Assembly: GCA_913060505.1 (NCBI GenBank) | Contig: CAJXRQ010000005.1 | Span: 62,001-126,000 of the forward strand | DNA: 64,000 bases | DNA from: an uncultured Desulfovibrio sp. | GTDB taxonomy: Bacteria; Desulfobacterota; Desulfovibrionia; Desulfovibrionales; Desulfovibrionaceae | Reading direction: 5' to 3' | Part shown: positions 26,224-33,932 of the stretch, one piece after another | Position numbering within the stretch: the first letter of the stretch is position 1 | How the letters are laid out: each line of letters opens with the position of its first letter | Program-made: the position numbers and the translations under genes | Notes under the pieces: model-generated | The model's database searches: none | What the model saw: only the letters and a program-made list of their open reading frames with translations | What the model was told of the DNA's origin: nothing

Positions 26224-26952
26224 TTACAATCCGTTATCCCGAATGATTTTCCGTGCAACGTCCGTTTTCAGGAAGTGGAAGAAATCCTCGACCTGCTGCG
26301 GATGGGTAGCTGTTTTCAGTTGGCCGGCCATAATGGTGATGGCGTCGTATTTATCCAGGGGAAGCTCCATGAAACCACCGAGCGAATCACGAACGTTCAG
26401 CGCATGGGTCAGGTTCAGGAAACCGAGGTCTACCTCATTGATGCTCAGATAGGAAAACACTTGCGGCACGGTCGCCACAACCACGATGCGCTTCTCGACA
26501 TCCGGCAGTAATCCGGTGCGTTCCAGATATTGGTGCGCGGCACGTCCGTAAATGGCCTTGGCCGGATCAGGATGGGCAATACGTTTAGCGGATGCCGCTT
26601 TGAGCATGGCGGCAGGATCCTTGCCGCCGGGCGCGCCCTTGGGCCATGCCAGCACCAGACGACCCCGCCCCAACTCCAAACTCTGGGCAAAGTCCAGTTT
26701 GGTGCGAGTGAAAAAGAACTCGGCACCTACGACCATGTCCACGGCGCCACTGGTCTTTGCCTGCGCCGTAACCCGGCCCATGTTGCCATACACGAGCTGC
26801 ACGTCCTTGCCGGTTTCGGCCTTGTATGCCTTGGCGAGGGCATTGACCATCTTCTTGTAACCACCACCGGCGGCCAGAACCATGTTATCACCCGCGAAAG
26901 CCGGAGTAGCAAAAAGAACAAGCGCGGCAATCAGGCACAAAATGCGTTTCAT
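26224..26952 (-). CDS. Second oxyanion-binding protein (ModA-like)
   Basis: Periplasmic binding protein of 242 residues with a signal peptide (M-K-R-I-L-C-L-I-A-A-L-V-L-F-A-T-P-A-F-A). The mature part starts with V-L-A-A-G-G-G-Y-K-K-M-V and has Y-G-N-M-G-R-V where ModA has a Ser-rich oxyanion loop, so ligand residues differ from the first ModA of the operon. ATGA overlap with modC and GGGAG before the ATG at 26952 fix the start. The divergence suggests a distinct ligand such as tungstate. Confidence 0.82.
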   Translation of the reverse strand: MKRILCLIAALVLFATPAFAGDNMVLAAGGGYKKMVNALAKAYKAETGKDVQLVYGNMGRVTAQAKTSGAVDMVVGAEFFFTRTKLDFAQSLELGRGRLVLAWPKGAPGGKDPAAMLKAASAKRIAHPDPAKAIYGRAAHQYLERTGLLPDVEKRIVVVATVPQVFSYLSINEVDLGFLNLTHALNVRDSLGGFMELPLDKYDAITIMAGQLKTATHPQQVEDFFHFLKTDVARKIIRDNGL

Positions 26953-27656
26953 AAGGAACTCCCTTGGTAGATTGAAGAATGCATGCTGCGCAGGGAGCAC
27001 ATCTGCCCACTGAACCAGTCGGGCGAAACATGCCCATGGTCCACGGCCAAAATGGAATCGCCGAGGTATTCGGCTTCTTCCAGGTCGTGAGTCACGTGCA
27101 GCACCGGAATATCCAGTTCACTTTTGATGTCTTTCAATTCGCTGCGCAGGCTGCGCCGTGTTCCGGCGTCCAGCGCGGAAAAAGGTTCGTCCAGCAGCAA
27201 AAGTACGGGGTCGCGGGCAAGGGCCTGACAAAAGGCCGCACGCTGGCGCTCTCCGCCGGAAATGGCTGAAGGACGCTTGTCCGCGAGGTGGCTGATCCCG
27301 AACAGGCTCATGAGCCGATCCACGCGGTCCTGATCTGAAGCGGCAAAAGCCACGTTTTTACGCACGTTGAGATGCGGAAAAAGCGTATATTCCTGAAAAA
27401 CCAGACCAAGCTTACGTTTGCGCGCATGCAGAAACACGCCGGAATCAGTATCGGTCCAGCAGGTATCGCCAAGACAAACCTGTCCCGAGTCGGGACGTTC
27501 AAGCCCTGCGATAATGCGGATAAGCGTGGTCTTGCCAGCGCCGGACGGACCGACGACTGCAGTGAGACTGCCCGCCTCACAGGTGAAGTCCACGTCAAGA
27601 TCATAATGGTCGAGCGACTTTTGTACTGCCACGCTCAGGGTCGAAGTTTTTGCCAT
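26949..27656 (-). CDS. modC: Molybdate ABC transporter ATPase
   Basis: ATPase of the molybdate importer, 235 residues. G-P-S-G-A-G-K-T-T is Walker A, V-F-Q-E-Y the Q loop, S-G-G-E-R-Q-R the signature, L-L-L-L-D-E-P Walker B and H-V-T-H-D the switch His. It lacks the C-terminal TOBE/MOP domain of E. coli ModC; regulation by metal therefore probably rests on the TunR-like protein. It lies between the two ModA/ModB sets, overlapping modB by 1 bp and the second modA by 4 bp, and likely energises both. Confidence 0.92.
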   Translation of the reverse strand: MAKTSTLSVAVQKSLDHYDLDVDFTCEAGSLTAVVGPSGAGKTTLIRIIAGLERPDSGQVCLGDTCWTDTDSGVFLHARKRKLGLVFQEYTLFPHLNVRKNVAFAASDQDRVDRLMSLFGISHLADKRPSAISGGERQRAAFCQALARDPVLLLLDEPFSALDAGTRRSLRSELKDIKSELDIPVLHVTHDLEEAEYLGDSILAVDHGHVSPDWFSGQMCSLRSMHSSIYQGSSL

Positions 27657-28309
27657 TACCGCCTCCTGTTGATGCGGTTGATAAGGACCAGAACCAGAAA
27701 ACTGACCGGAACCAGAGCCGCGGACATGAGAAACGCATCGTCAAAGCGCAAGGCTTCAACGGCCTCGAAAATGGCCACGGACGCCACCTTGGTTTCTCCG
27801 GGTATGGACCCGCCTACCATGAGTATGACGCCGAACTCACCCAAACTGTGGGCAAAGACCAGAATCGAAGATGCCGCCAGTCCGCCGAGGCTATTGGGAA
27901 TTATGACCCGCACAAAGGCCTGTGTCCGCGAGAGCCCCAGTATGGAGGCACTTTCCAAAAGTCTGTGGTCAAGCTTTTCAAAGGCGGCCCGCAGGGGTTG
28001 CACTGCAAATGGCAGATTGAACACCAGCGAGGCCAGGAGGATACCTGTGAAACTGAACACAAGCCTTTGGCCGGTCACATTTTCCCAGAGCATGCCCAGT
28101 GTCCCTTGAGGCCCCATGATCACCAATAGCCAGAAACCCAGTACGGTGGGTGGCAGCACCATGGGGAGGGAAACCAGGGCGTCCACCGCGCTCTTGCCCG
28201 CAAACCGGCCAAAGGCCAGCATGCAGGCAATGGGAGCGGCGATGAACGGAATAATCAGCATGGTCCAGAAGGCCAGCTTTGCCGAAAGGTAAAACGGCTC
28301 CAATTCCAT
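27656..28309 (-). CDS. modB: Molybdate ABC transporter permease
   Basis: Inner-membrane permease, 217 residues, with five to six membrane segments. L-P-P-T-V-L-G-F-W-L, S-A-S-I-L-G-L-S-R-T-Q (EAA loop) and S-L-G-E-F-G-V-I-L-M-V-G-G-S-I-P-G are typical ModB sequences. Three bases separate it from modA and one base overlaps modC. Confidence 0.93.
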   Translation of the reverse strand: MELEPFYLSAKLAFWTMLIIPFIAAPIACMLAFGRFAGKSAVDALVSLPMVLPPTVLGFWLLVIMGPQGTLGMLWENVTGQRLVFSFTGILLASLVFNLPFAVQPLRAAFEKLDHRLLESASILGLSRTQAFVRVIIPNSLGGLAASSILVFAHSLGEFGVILMVGGSIPGETKVASVAIFEAVEALRFDDAFLMSAALVPVSFLVLVLINRINRRR

Positions 28310-28312
28310 GCG

Positions 28313-29047
28313 CTATTTATACCCGTACTTCTTTTTGATGGCCTTCACTTCGTCCGAACCCAGGAACTCTATGAATTGCGCAGCGGTTTCGGCATGGGTG
28401 GATTTCTTCAACAGGCAGGCGGCCTGAATTACCGGCGGAGCAAGGTCGACGACGGTGTAGCAACCTTTTTTCCCTTCATCCGTAAAGACGGAGGAAAATG
28501 CGCACAGGCCTACATCGGCAGCACCTGTGGATGCAAACTGGAAGACCTGCGCGATGGACTGTCCGTAAACCAATTCGGATTCCATTTTATCCCAGAGTCC
28601 TGCGGATTTCAGGGCGTTCATGGCTGAAGTACCGTAAGGAGCAGTCTCCGTATTTGCTATTGCGATCTTGGAAATGGAAGGATCCTGCAGGGCCTTGATC
28701 CATCCCATTTCGCAAAGGGCCTTGTTCTTGGTCCAAAGCACGACCTGTCCCTTGGCGTACACGAACGGCTTTTCACAGAGACCTTTTGCGAACAGGGCAT
28801 CGGGTCTGCGCTGATCGGCAGCCAGAAACACATCAAAAGGCGCGCCATTGATGATCTGTCCATACAGCTTGCCGGTGGAGGTATAGGTGGCCTGCACGGT
28901 AAGGCCTGTTTTGGCCTTGAAAGCGGGAATGATTTCCTTCATGGCGGGCATGAAGTTGGCGGCCTGAGCCACCACGAGGTCTGCGGCGAACACCGAGGAA
29001 GGCAGCAACAGCACCAGAGCGAGAACAAAAGGTACAATACGTTTCAT
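28313..29047 (-). CDS. modA: Molybdate-binding protein
   Basis: Periplasmic molybdate-binding protein, 244 residues, with a signal peptide (R-I-V-P-F-V-L-A-L-V-L-L-L-P-S-S-V-F-A). Y-T-S-T-G-K-L-Y-G-Q-I, G-A-P-F-D-V-F-L-A-A-D and the A-P-Y-G-T-S-A segment are ModA motifs contributing oxyanion ligands. Two adjacent ATGs follow AAGGAG; the second (29047) has the better spacing of 6. First gene of the mod operon, divergent from the TunR-like gene. Confidence 0.93.
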   Translation of the reverse strand: MKRIVPFVLALVLLLPSSVFAADLVVAQAANFMPAMKEIIPAFKAKTGLTVQATYTSTGKLYGQIINGAPFDVFLAADQRRPDALFAKGLCEKPFVYAKGQVVLWTKNKALCEMGWIKALQDPSISKIAIANTETAPYGTSAMNALKSAGLWDKMESELVYGQSIAQVFQFASTGAADVGLCAFSSVFTDEGKKGCYTVVDLAPPVIQAACLLKKSTHAETAAQFIEFLGSDEVKAIKKKYGYK

Positions 29048-29075
29048 CATCTTCTCCTTAGTGAGCACGAATTTA

Positions 29076-29093
29076 CAAGAGACGTTTCTCTTG
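29076..29093. promoter_or_regulatory. Candidate operator in the modA / TunR-like divergent promoter
   Basis: CAAGAGA-CGTT-TCTCTTG is a perfect 7-base inverted repeat lying 29 bp from the modA start, between the divergent genes. It is well placed for a repressor binding to the mod promoter. Confidence 0.5.
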
Positions 29094-29130
29094 ATAATCA
29101 ATAGGTATAAGATCACCCAATCTCAACCCG

Positions 29131-29156
29131 GTCACGCCTCCGGGGAAAAGCGTGAC
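29131..29156. promoter_or_regulatory. Inverted repeat over the TunR-like start codon
   Basis: GTCACGC (29131-29137) and GCGTGAC (29150-29156) form perfect 7-base arms; the right arm includes the proposed GTG start. It could be an autoregulatory operator or an RNA hairpin limiting translation. Confidence 0.4.
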
Positions 29157-30222
29157 ACACGGCACTGACATGACCGCACCCGACAAACTTCTGACTCCCG
29201 GCGAAGTCTTCACCGTTCCAGAAGGTATCCGCCTGCTCGACCAGCAGCAGATGGCCCGGCTGGAAACGGCTTTCGACCTCTGGAGAGACAAGGCATCGCG
29301 AGCCGACCACCTGCGTGCGCGAGAGCGCATGCGCCTCATCTTTCTTCTGTTGCGCCACACCGGAGCCCGGTTGGGCGAAGTCCTGGCCTTAAACCATCAG
29401 ACGGACATTGACCTGCAACGCAGCGTGGCGCTTTTCGGCAAAAACGGAAACCAGAGGGAAGTGCCCTTGCCCGAAGGATTGCTTCGCGACCTGCGGCGAG
29501 TACTGGAAAGTCCCATGGCGGCAGGATGCAACGGACATTTTCTGAACGCGGATCAGGGACAGGTCCGCCGTGCTTTTTATGCCCGGGCCGACCAATGTGG
29601 CGTGCCCCGGGAATTGGCAACGGCCAGAGCCTTACGCAATACCCGGGCCGTGGAGATGTTGCGCAACGGTGTTCCCCTTGCCGTGGTGCAGGGCGTACTC
29701 GGCCAGTCTTCACCGGAACTGACTGCGGTCCTTCAACGCTATTCAAGCAGGGACGCCACCAGCATCGTACGCAGGCTGGCATTGGACGACCTTCGGGACA
29801 AAACCAGCGCACGCAACACATTCGCCTGCCGAATCACGGAAATCGTGCGTGATCCCGTCATGGCCGAAATCATGCTGGAAACGGCCTACGGCCAGCAGCT
29901 TGGGGCGGTCATCACCGTGGAAAGCCTGAACACACTGGCACTGGAACCGGGATCTCCCGTGGCCGCTTCGGTCAAGGCCCCCATGGTGGCGGTTTGCGCC
30001 GATCCATCCCATTCCGCTCGCAGCCGCCGCAACAGGTTGGATGCTACGGTCACATCAGTTCGCACCACACCGGTCATTACGGAAATCTCCGCGCAAACAG
30101 AATTCGGACAGGAAGTCTGTGCACTGATATCCACCCATGCAGCAAAGGCCATGAACATTGAAAGCGGCGCCAAGGCCCGTTTTTCCTTCAAAGCCCTTTC
30201 CGTAATCCTGAATACGTTCTGA
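29152..30222 (+). CDS. tunR: TunR-like regulator: recombinase-fold DNA-binding domain plus two MOP domains
   Basis: A 356-residue regulator. Residues 20-215 resemble the catalytic domain of tyrosine recombinases (T-G-A-R73-L-G-E, G-K97-N-G, A-L-R162-N-T, L-G-Q185-S-S). The HxxR histidine is lost, Gln185 replaces the box III His/Trp, and Leu194 stands where the Tyr nucleophile belongs, so it should bind but not cut DNA. Residues 220-290 and 292-356 are two MOP/TOBE domains that bind molybdate or tungstate. This is the layout reported for TunR, the tungstate-responsive repressor of mod genes in Desulfovibrio. The GTG at 29152 follows GGGGA; the ATG at 29170 is an alternative. Divergent from modA. 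Confidence 0.88.
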   Translation: MTHGTDMTAPDKLLTPGEVFTVPEGIRLLDQQQMARLETAFDLWRDKASRADHLRARERMRLIFLLLRHTGARLGEVLALNHQTDIDLQRSVALFGKNGNQREVPLPEGLLRDLRRVLESPMAAGCNGHFLNADQGQVRRAFYARADQCGVPRELATARALRNTRAVEMLRNGVPLAVVQGVLGQSSPELTAVLQRYSSRDATSIVRRLALDDLRDKTSARNTFACRITEIVRDPVMAEIMLETAYGQQLGAVITVESLNTLALEPGSPVAASVKAPMVAVCADPSHSARSRRNRLDATVTSVRTTPVITEISAQTEFGQEVCALISTHAAKAMNIESGAKARFSFKALSVILNTF

Positions 30223-30254
30223 CAGGACAAACACCATCTCACACAGGATCCGCC

Positions 30255-30878
30255 ATGCAAAAACTTTTTCTTCTCCGACACGGACAGGTTCCCCAAATTA
30301 CACCGCGCCGCTTTATTGGCTGCACGGATGTTCCACTCGATGCCACCGGCCGCAAACAGGCGTCGGCCATGGGCCTTGTGCTGAAGAACGTGCCGCTGGA
30401 CAAAATTCTTTGCAGTGACCTTGGCCGGACCAAACATACGGCCAAGCTGGTATTGGAAGCGCGAGGCACAGCTCAGAAAGCCGTACCCATGCCCTTGTTG
30501 CGCGAAATCAATCTGGGACGGTGGGAAGGTTTGACCAAAGCGGAAGTGGAAGACGTCTTTCCCGGTCAGTTTGAACAGCGAGGCCGGGATATGGGCGGAT
30601 TCGCCCCGGAACAGGGTGAAAGCTTCGCGCAGGTTCAATCCCGCGCCGCGCACTTTCTTGCCGCCATGGAAAAGGAAACGGCCAATACTGTGCTGGCCGT
30701 GAGCCATGCAGGATTCATCCGCACCCTGCTTTGCCGTGTGCAGGATATCCCGCTTGCGAACATGTTCGACGTGGAGCAGGACTATTGCCACCTGAACCTG
30801 CTTGAACTTGTTGACGGCCAATGGATGGTGCGTTTCAGCAATCAGCACGCCGAAGCTGTTGCCGCCCGGCTCGCATAA
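30255..30878 (+). CDS. Histidine phosphatase superfamily protein
   Basis: A 207-residue phosphatase of the phosphoglycerate mutase/CobC type. L-L-R-H-G-Q carries the catalytic His, D-L-G-R-T-K-H-T is the second Arg motif, and V-S-H-A-G-F holds the second His. The substrate is unknown; such proteins next to mod genes could act in cofactor salvage. It follows the TunR-like gene by 32 bp on the same strand and may be co-transcribed. Confidence 0.85.
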   Translation: MQKLFLLRHGQVPQITPRRFIGCTDVPLDATGRKQASAMGLVLKNVPLDKILCSDLGRTKHTAKLVLEARGTAQKAVPMPLLREINLGRWEGLTKAEVEDVFPGQFEQRGRDMGGFAPEQGESFAQVQSRAAHFLAAMEKETANTVLAVSHAGFIRTLLCRVQDIPLANMFDVEQDYCHLNLLELVDGQWMVRFSNQHAEAVAARLA

Positions 30879-31186
30879 CCGGTAAACGCATCTCCAACAT
30901 TTTCCAGCCCTCCTCGTCGCCCCCATCCCTCCTGGACCCAAAAACGAGCTTCCGGACATTTCATCTCAAGGCATATTTTACGCACATCTTTATCAAAAAA
31001 AATCGATTTTCTTTCATTTCGCAAAATTGGCCCTCTAAAAATATCAACGGTTCCAAACACCTCGATATCAAAACTGAGTGACCACTCAGTTTCGGCAATT
31101 CCTTTGACATTTCAAGCGCGTGCTAATAATCACAAGACACTGAGTGATCACTCGGTTTTTTTGCCGAACACTCAAGGAAAGATGCA
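30879..31186. other. Intergenic region before the tetR gene
   Basis: About 310 bp. The first 190 bp are AT-rich and show no gene. The last 120 bp hold the operators and promoter described separately. Confidence 0.5.
31071..31158 (+). promoter_or_regulatory. Promoter flanked by two TetR-type operators
   Basis: Operator 1 at 31071-31092 has arms ACTGAGTG / CACTCAGT; operator 2 at 31139-31156 is ACTGAGTGA / TCACTCGGT with one mismatch. Between them are TTGACA (31104-31109) and AATAAT (31125-31130), 15 bases apart. A repressor on both sites would cover the promoter of the tetR-sulP operon. Confidence 0.8.
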
Positions 31187-31783
31187 ATGAAAAAAAAGGA
31201 AGCAATTCTCAAAGTCGCCACCGTGCTCTTCGCAAACAAGGGCTACCCGGATACGTCCATGCAGGAATTATCCAGGCTGACCGGTGCGGCCGAGGGGACC
31301 ATTTTCTATCACTTCGGCACCAAGGAGGGCCTGCTGCTGGCCATCCTGAAGCAGACCAGAGAAACCATCGTGCGCCAGTTCGAGGAGTTTCTTGAAGCCC
31401 GGGAGTTCGGTTCGGGGTTGAGCCGTGTGGAGGAGACCGTTTCCTTTTATCTGTATCTTGCGGGATTTCTGGAGGATCAATTCCTGTTGCTGCACAGGCA
31501 CCATGTATATCAATTTTCCGAGACCAATCCCGAATTCCGGGAACATCTTGAGGAAATATACAATTGCCTGACCGACTTCTTCGAATGGGCGATCATCGCC
31601 GGACAGGAAGACGGATCCATCAACCCGGAGCTGCATCCAAGAAAAACCGCATTGATCCTGTTTACCATGGTGGATGGTCTTGTGAGGTTCAAGAACTACA
31701 ATCTGTACGACGCAGGCGCCCTGTTCAACGAATTGATGAACGCGTGCCGCACAATGCTGCAGGCTCCCCAGAGGAACAATTGA
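31187..31783 (+). CDS. TetR-family repressor
   Basis: A 198-residue regulator. The N-terminal helix-turn-helix domain is canonical (A-T-V-L-F-A-N-K-G-Y...T-S-M-Q-E-L...G-T-I-F-Y-H-F-G-T-K-E-G-L-L). The C-terminal ligand domain is aromatic and His-rich (L-L-H-R-H-H-V-Y-Q-F). It is first in the operon with sulP (1-bp gap) and probably represses itself through the two operators upstream. The inducer is unknown. Confidence 0.92.
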   Translation: MKKKEAILKVATVLFANKGYPDTSMQELSRLTGAAEGTIFYHFGTKEGLLLAILKQTRETIVRQFEEFLEAREFGSGLSRVEETVSFYLYLAGFLEDQFLLLHRHHVYQFSETNPEFREHLEEIYNCLTDFFEWAIIAGQEDGSINPELHPRKTALILFTMVDGLVRFKNYNLYDAGALFNELMNACRTMLQAPQRNN

Positions 31784-31784
31784 G

Positions 31785-33908
31785 ATGGTTAAGAAAATTT
31801 TTCCTTTCCTTGGCTGGTTCAAGGGCTACGACATGGCTTCGCTCAGGGCGGACGCCATATCCGGCCTGACAGTCGCTCTTGTGCTCATTCCGCAGTCCAT
31901 GGCGTATGCCCAGCTGGCAGGCATGCCAGCCTATTATGGACTGTACGCATCGTTTCTCCCGCCTCTCATCGCGGCCCTGTTCGGTTCCAGCCGCCAGCTG
32001 GCAACGGGACCGGTGGCCGTTGTTTCCCTGATGACAGCAGCATCGCTTGAACCGTTGGCAACCGCAGGCAGCGAAGGTTACATTGCCTATGCCATCCTGC
32101 TGGCGCTCATGGTGGGTGTCTTCCAGTTCCTGCTTGGCGTGCTGCGTCTCGGCCTTGTGGTCAACTTCCTGTCGCACCCCGTAGTCAACGGCTTTACCAA
32201 TGCAGCCGCGTTGATCATCGCTTCCTCCCAGCTTTCCAAGATGTTCGGGGTCTATGTGGACAAGGCAGAGCACTACTATCAAACCATCATCAATGTTTTC
32301 CAAAGTGCGATGCACTACACGCACCTCCCCTCGTTGGGCATGGGGGTGCTCGCCTTCGGCGTCATGATCATTCTCAAACGCATTAATCCTAAAATTCCCA
32401 ACGTATTGGTGGCGGTCGTGATTACAACGGGCCTGTCCTGGGGAATCGGTTTTAACCATGATGCAAAAATTGCTCTGGAAGCCATCAACGCCCCACACGT
32501 GCAGCAGAATGTACTGGACTTCAACCAGACTATCCATTCCATAGACGATTTGGCCACCCAACGCACGGCGCTGACCTCGGTTCTCGAAAAAGCCAAGGCT
32601 GCCGGTGACAAGGTCGCCGTACTGGACGTACAGCACGATCTCAGCGTGCTTAATGTTAGAATCTCTCGCCTCAAACATGAATCGCATCTGTTACGCGAAG
32701 ATCTGCGCGCCACGCTTTTCGACGGTGTTGAAGACGGCGGCACCCTGTTGCTTTATCCCCAAGGCACGGCACCGCAGGGAATGGCCACGGATGGGCGCAC
32801 ATGGCGCATCAAAGTGGGCAATACGGCCCTCGACACCACCGGCATGAAAGCCATGGGCGGCGGCGCTGTCGTCGGAACGGTCCCTTCGGGCATCCCGTCC
32901 CTCAGCGTGCCCAAACTGGACCTCAAGATCATGCTGCACCTGATTCCGTTTGCAGCCATCATCTCACTGCTCGGATTCATGGAAGCCATCTCCATCGCCA
33001 AGGCCATGGCAGCCAAAACCGGCCAGCGGCTTGACCCGAATCAGGAGCTTATCGGCCAGGGACTCGGAAACATCCTCGGTGCATGCGGCAAGAGTTACCC
33101 AGCTTCAGGATCGTTCTCCCGCTCGGCTGTCAACCTGCAAGCCGGAGCCATCAGCGGCCTTTCCAGCGTGTTCACCTCCGTCATGGTAGTCATCGTGCTC
33201 ATGTTCTTCACGCCGCTGCTCTACCATCTGCCTCAGGCCGTGCTGGCAGCGGTCATCATGATGGCGGTCATCGGATTGATCAACGCCTCCGGTTTCATCC
33301 ATGCATGGAAAGCCCAATGGTATGACGGAGCCATCTCCATTCTCACCTTCGTCTGTACGCTGGCTTTTGCTCCGCATCTGGACAAGGGCATCATGGTCGG
33401 CGTGGCTCTTTCCCTGGGCGTTTTCCTGTACAAAAGCATGCGTCCCAAGGTTGCGGATCTCTCACGTTCCGAAGACGAATCCCTGCGTGACGCCACGGTT
33501 CACGGCCTTCGCCAGTGCGAACACATTGCCGTGGTCCGCTTCGATGGTCCGCTCTTCTTCGCCAACGCCAGTTTCCTTGAAGACCAGATCACGGATCGCA
33601 TGATATCCAACAAGAAACTCCGGCACATCATCATCGTTGCCAACGGCATCAACGACATGGACGCATCCGGCGAGGAAGCCCTGTCCCTGATCGTGGACCG
33701 GGTTCGCAGCACCGGAGTGGACATCTCGCTCAGCGGCGTCAACGAGTCGGTCATGGCCGTACTGGAGCGCACTCACCTGCTGGAAAAAATCGGCAAGGAC
33801 CATGTTTATGCGACAATGGAAACCGCCCTGTGCGCCACGCATGAGCAGGCACACAAGGACGGCGAAGAAGAATCCTGCCCTCTTACCTCTGTCTGCCACC
33901 TCGCCTAG
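31785..33908 (+). CDS. SulP-family anion transporter with STAS domain and a long insert
   Basis: Inner-membrane transporter of 707 residues. The SulP signature A-L-V-L-I-P-Q-S-M-A-Y-A-Q-L-A-G is at residues 31-46, and a STAS domain (V-V-R-F-D-G-P-L-F-F-A-N-A...M-D-A-S-G) ends the protein. Between about residues 225 and 370, inside the membrane domain, is a hydrophilic insert: a helical charged stretch (L-A-T-Q-R-T...E-K-A-K-A-A) and a short beta-rich part. Usual SulP proteins are 550-600 aa. The substrate may be sulfate, bicarbonate or another anion. It sits between a TetR repressor and signalling genes, so it may also act as a sensor part. Confidence 0.9.
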   Translation: MVKKIFPFLGWFKGYDMASLRADAISGLTVALVLIPQSMAYAQLAGMPAYYGLYASFLPPLIAALFGSSRQLATGPVAVVSLMTAASLEPLATAGSEGYIAYAILLALMVGVFQFLLGVLRLGLVVNFLSHPVVNGFTNAAALIIASSQLSKMFGVYVDKAEHYYQTIINVFQSAMHYTHLPSLGMGVLAFGVMIILKRINPKIPNVLVAVVITTGLSWGIGFNHDAKIALEAINAPHVQQNVLDFNQTIHSIDDLATQRTALTSVLEKAKAAGDKVAVLDVQHDLSVLNVRISRLKHESHLLREDLRATLFDGVEDGGTLLLYPQGTAPQGMATDGRTWRIKVGNTALDTTGMKAMGGGAVVGTVPSGIPSLSVPKLDLKIMLHLIPFAAIISLLGFMEAISIAKAMAAKTGQRLDPNQELIGQGLGNILGACGKSYPASGSFSRSAVNLQAGAISGLSSVFTSVMVVIVLMFFTPLLYHLPQAVLAAVIMMAVIGLINASGFIHAWKAQWYDGAISILTFVCTLAFAPHLDKGIMVGVALSLGVFLYKSMRPKVADLSRSEDESLRDATVHGLRQCEHIAVVRFDGPLFFANASFLEDQITDRMISNKKLRHIIIVANGINDMDASGEEALSLIVDRVRSTGVDISLSGVNESVMAVLERTHLLEKIGKDHVYATMETALCATHEQAHKDGEEESCPLTSVCHLA

Positions 33909-33932
33909 GCGCGGCGCAAAAGGAGCATGAAA

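Noticed and set aside
29152-30222. An active integrase belonging to a mobile element
   Set aside because: The catalytic Tyr and His residues are lost and two MOP domains follow; it lies divergent from modA, so a regulator fits better.
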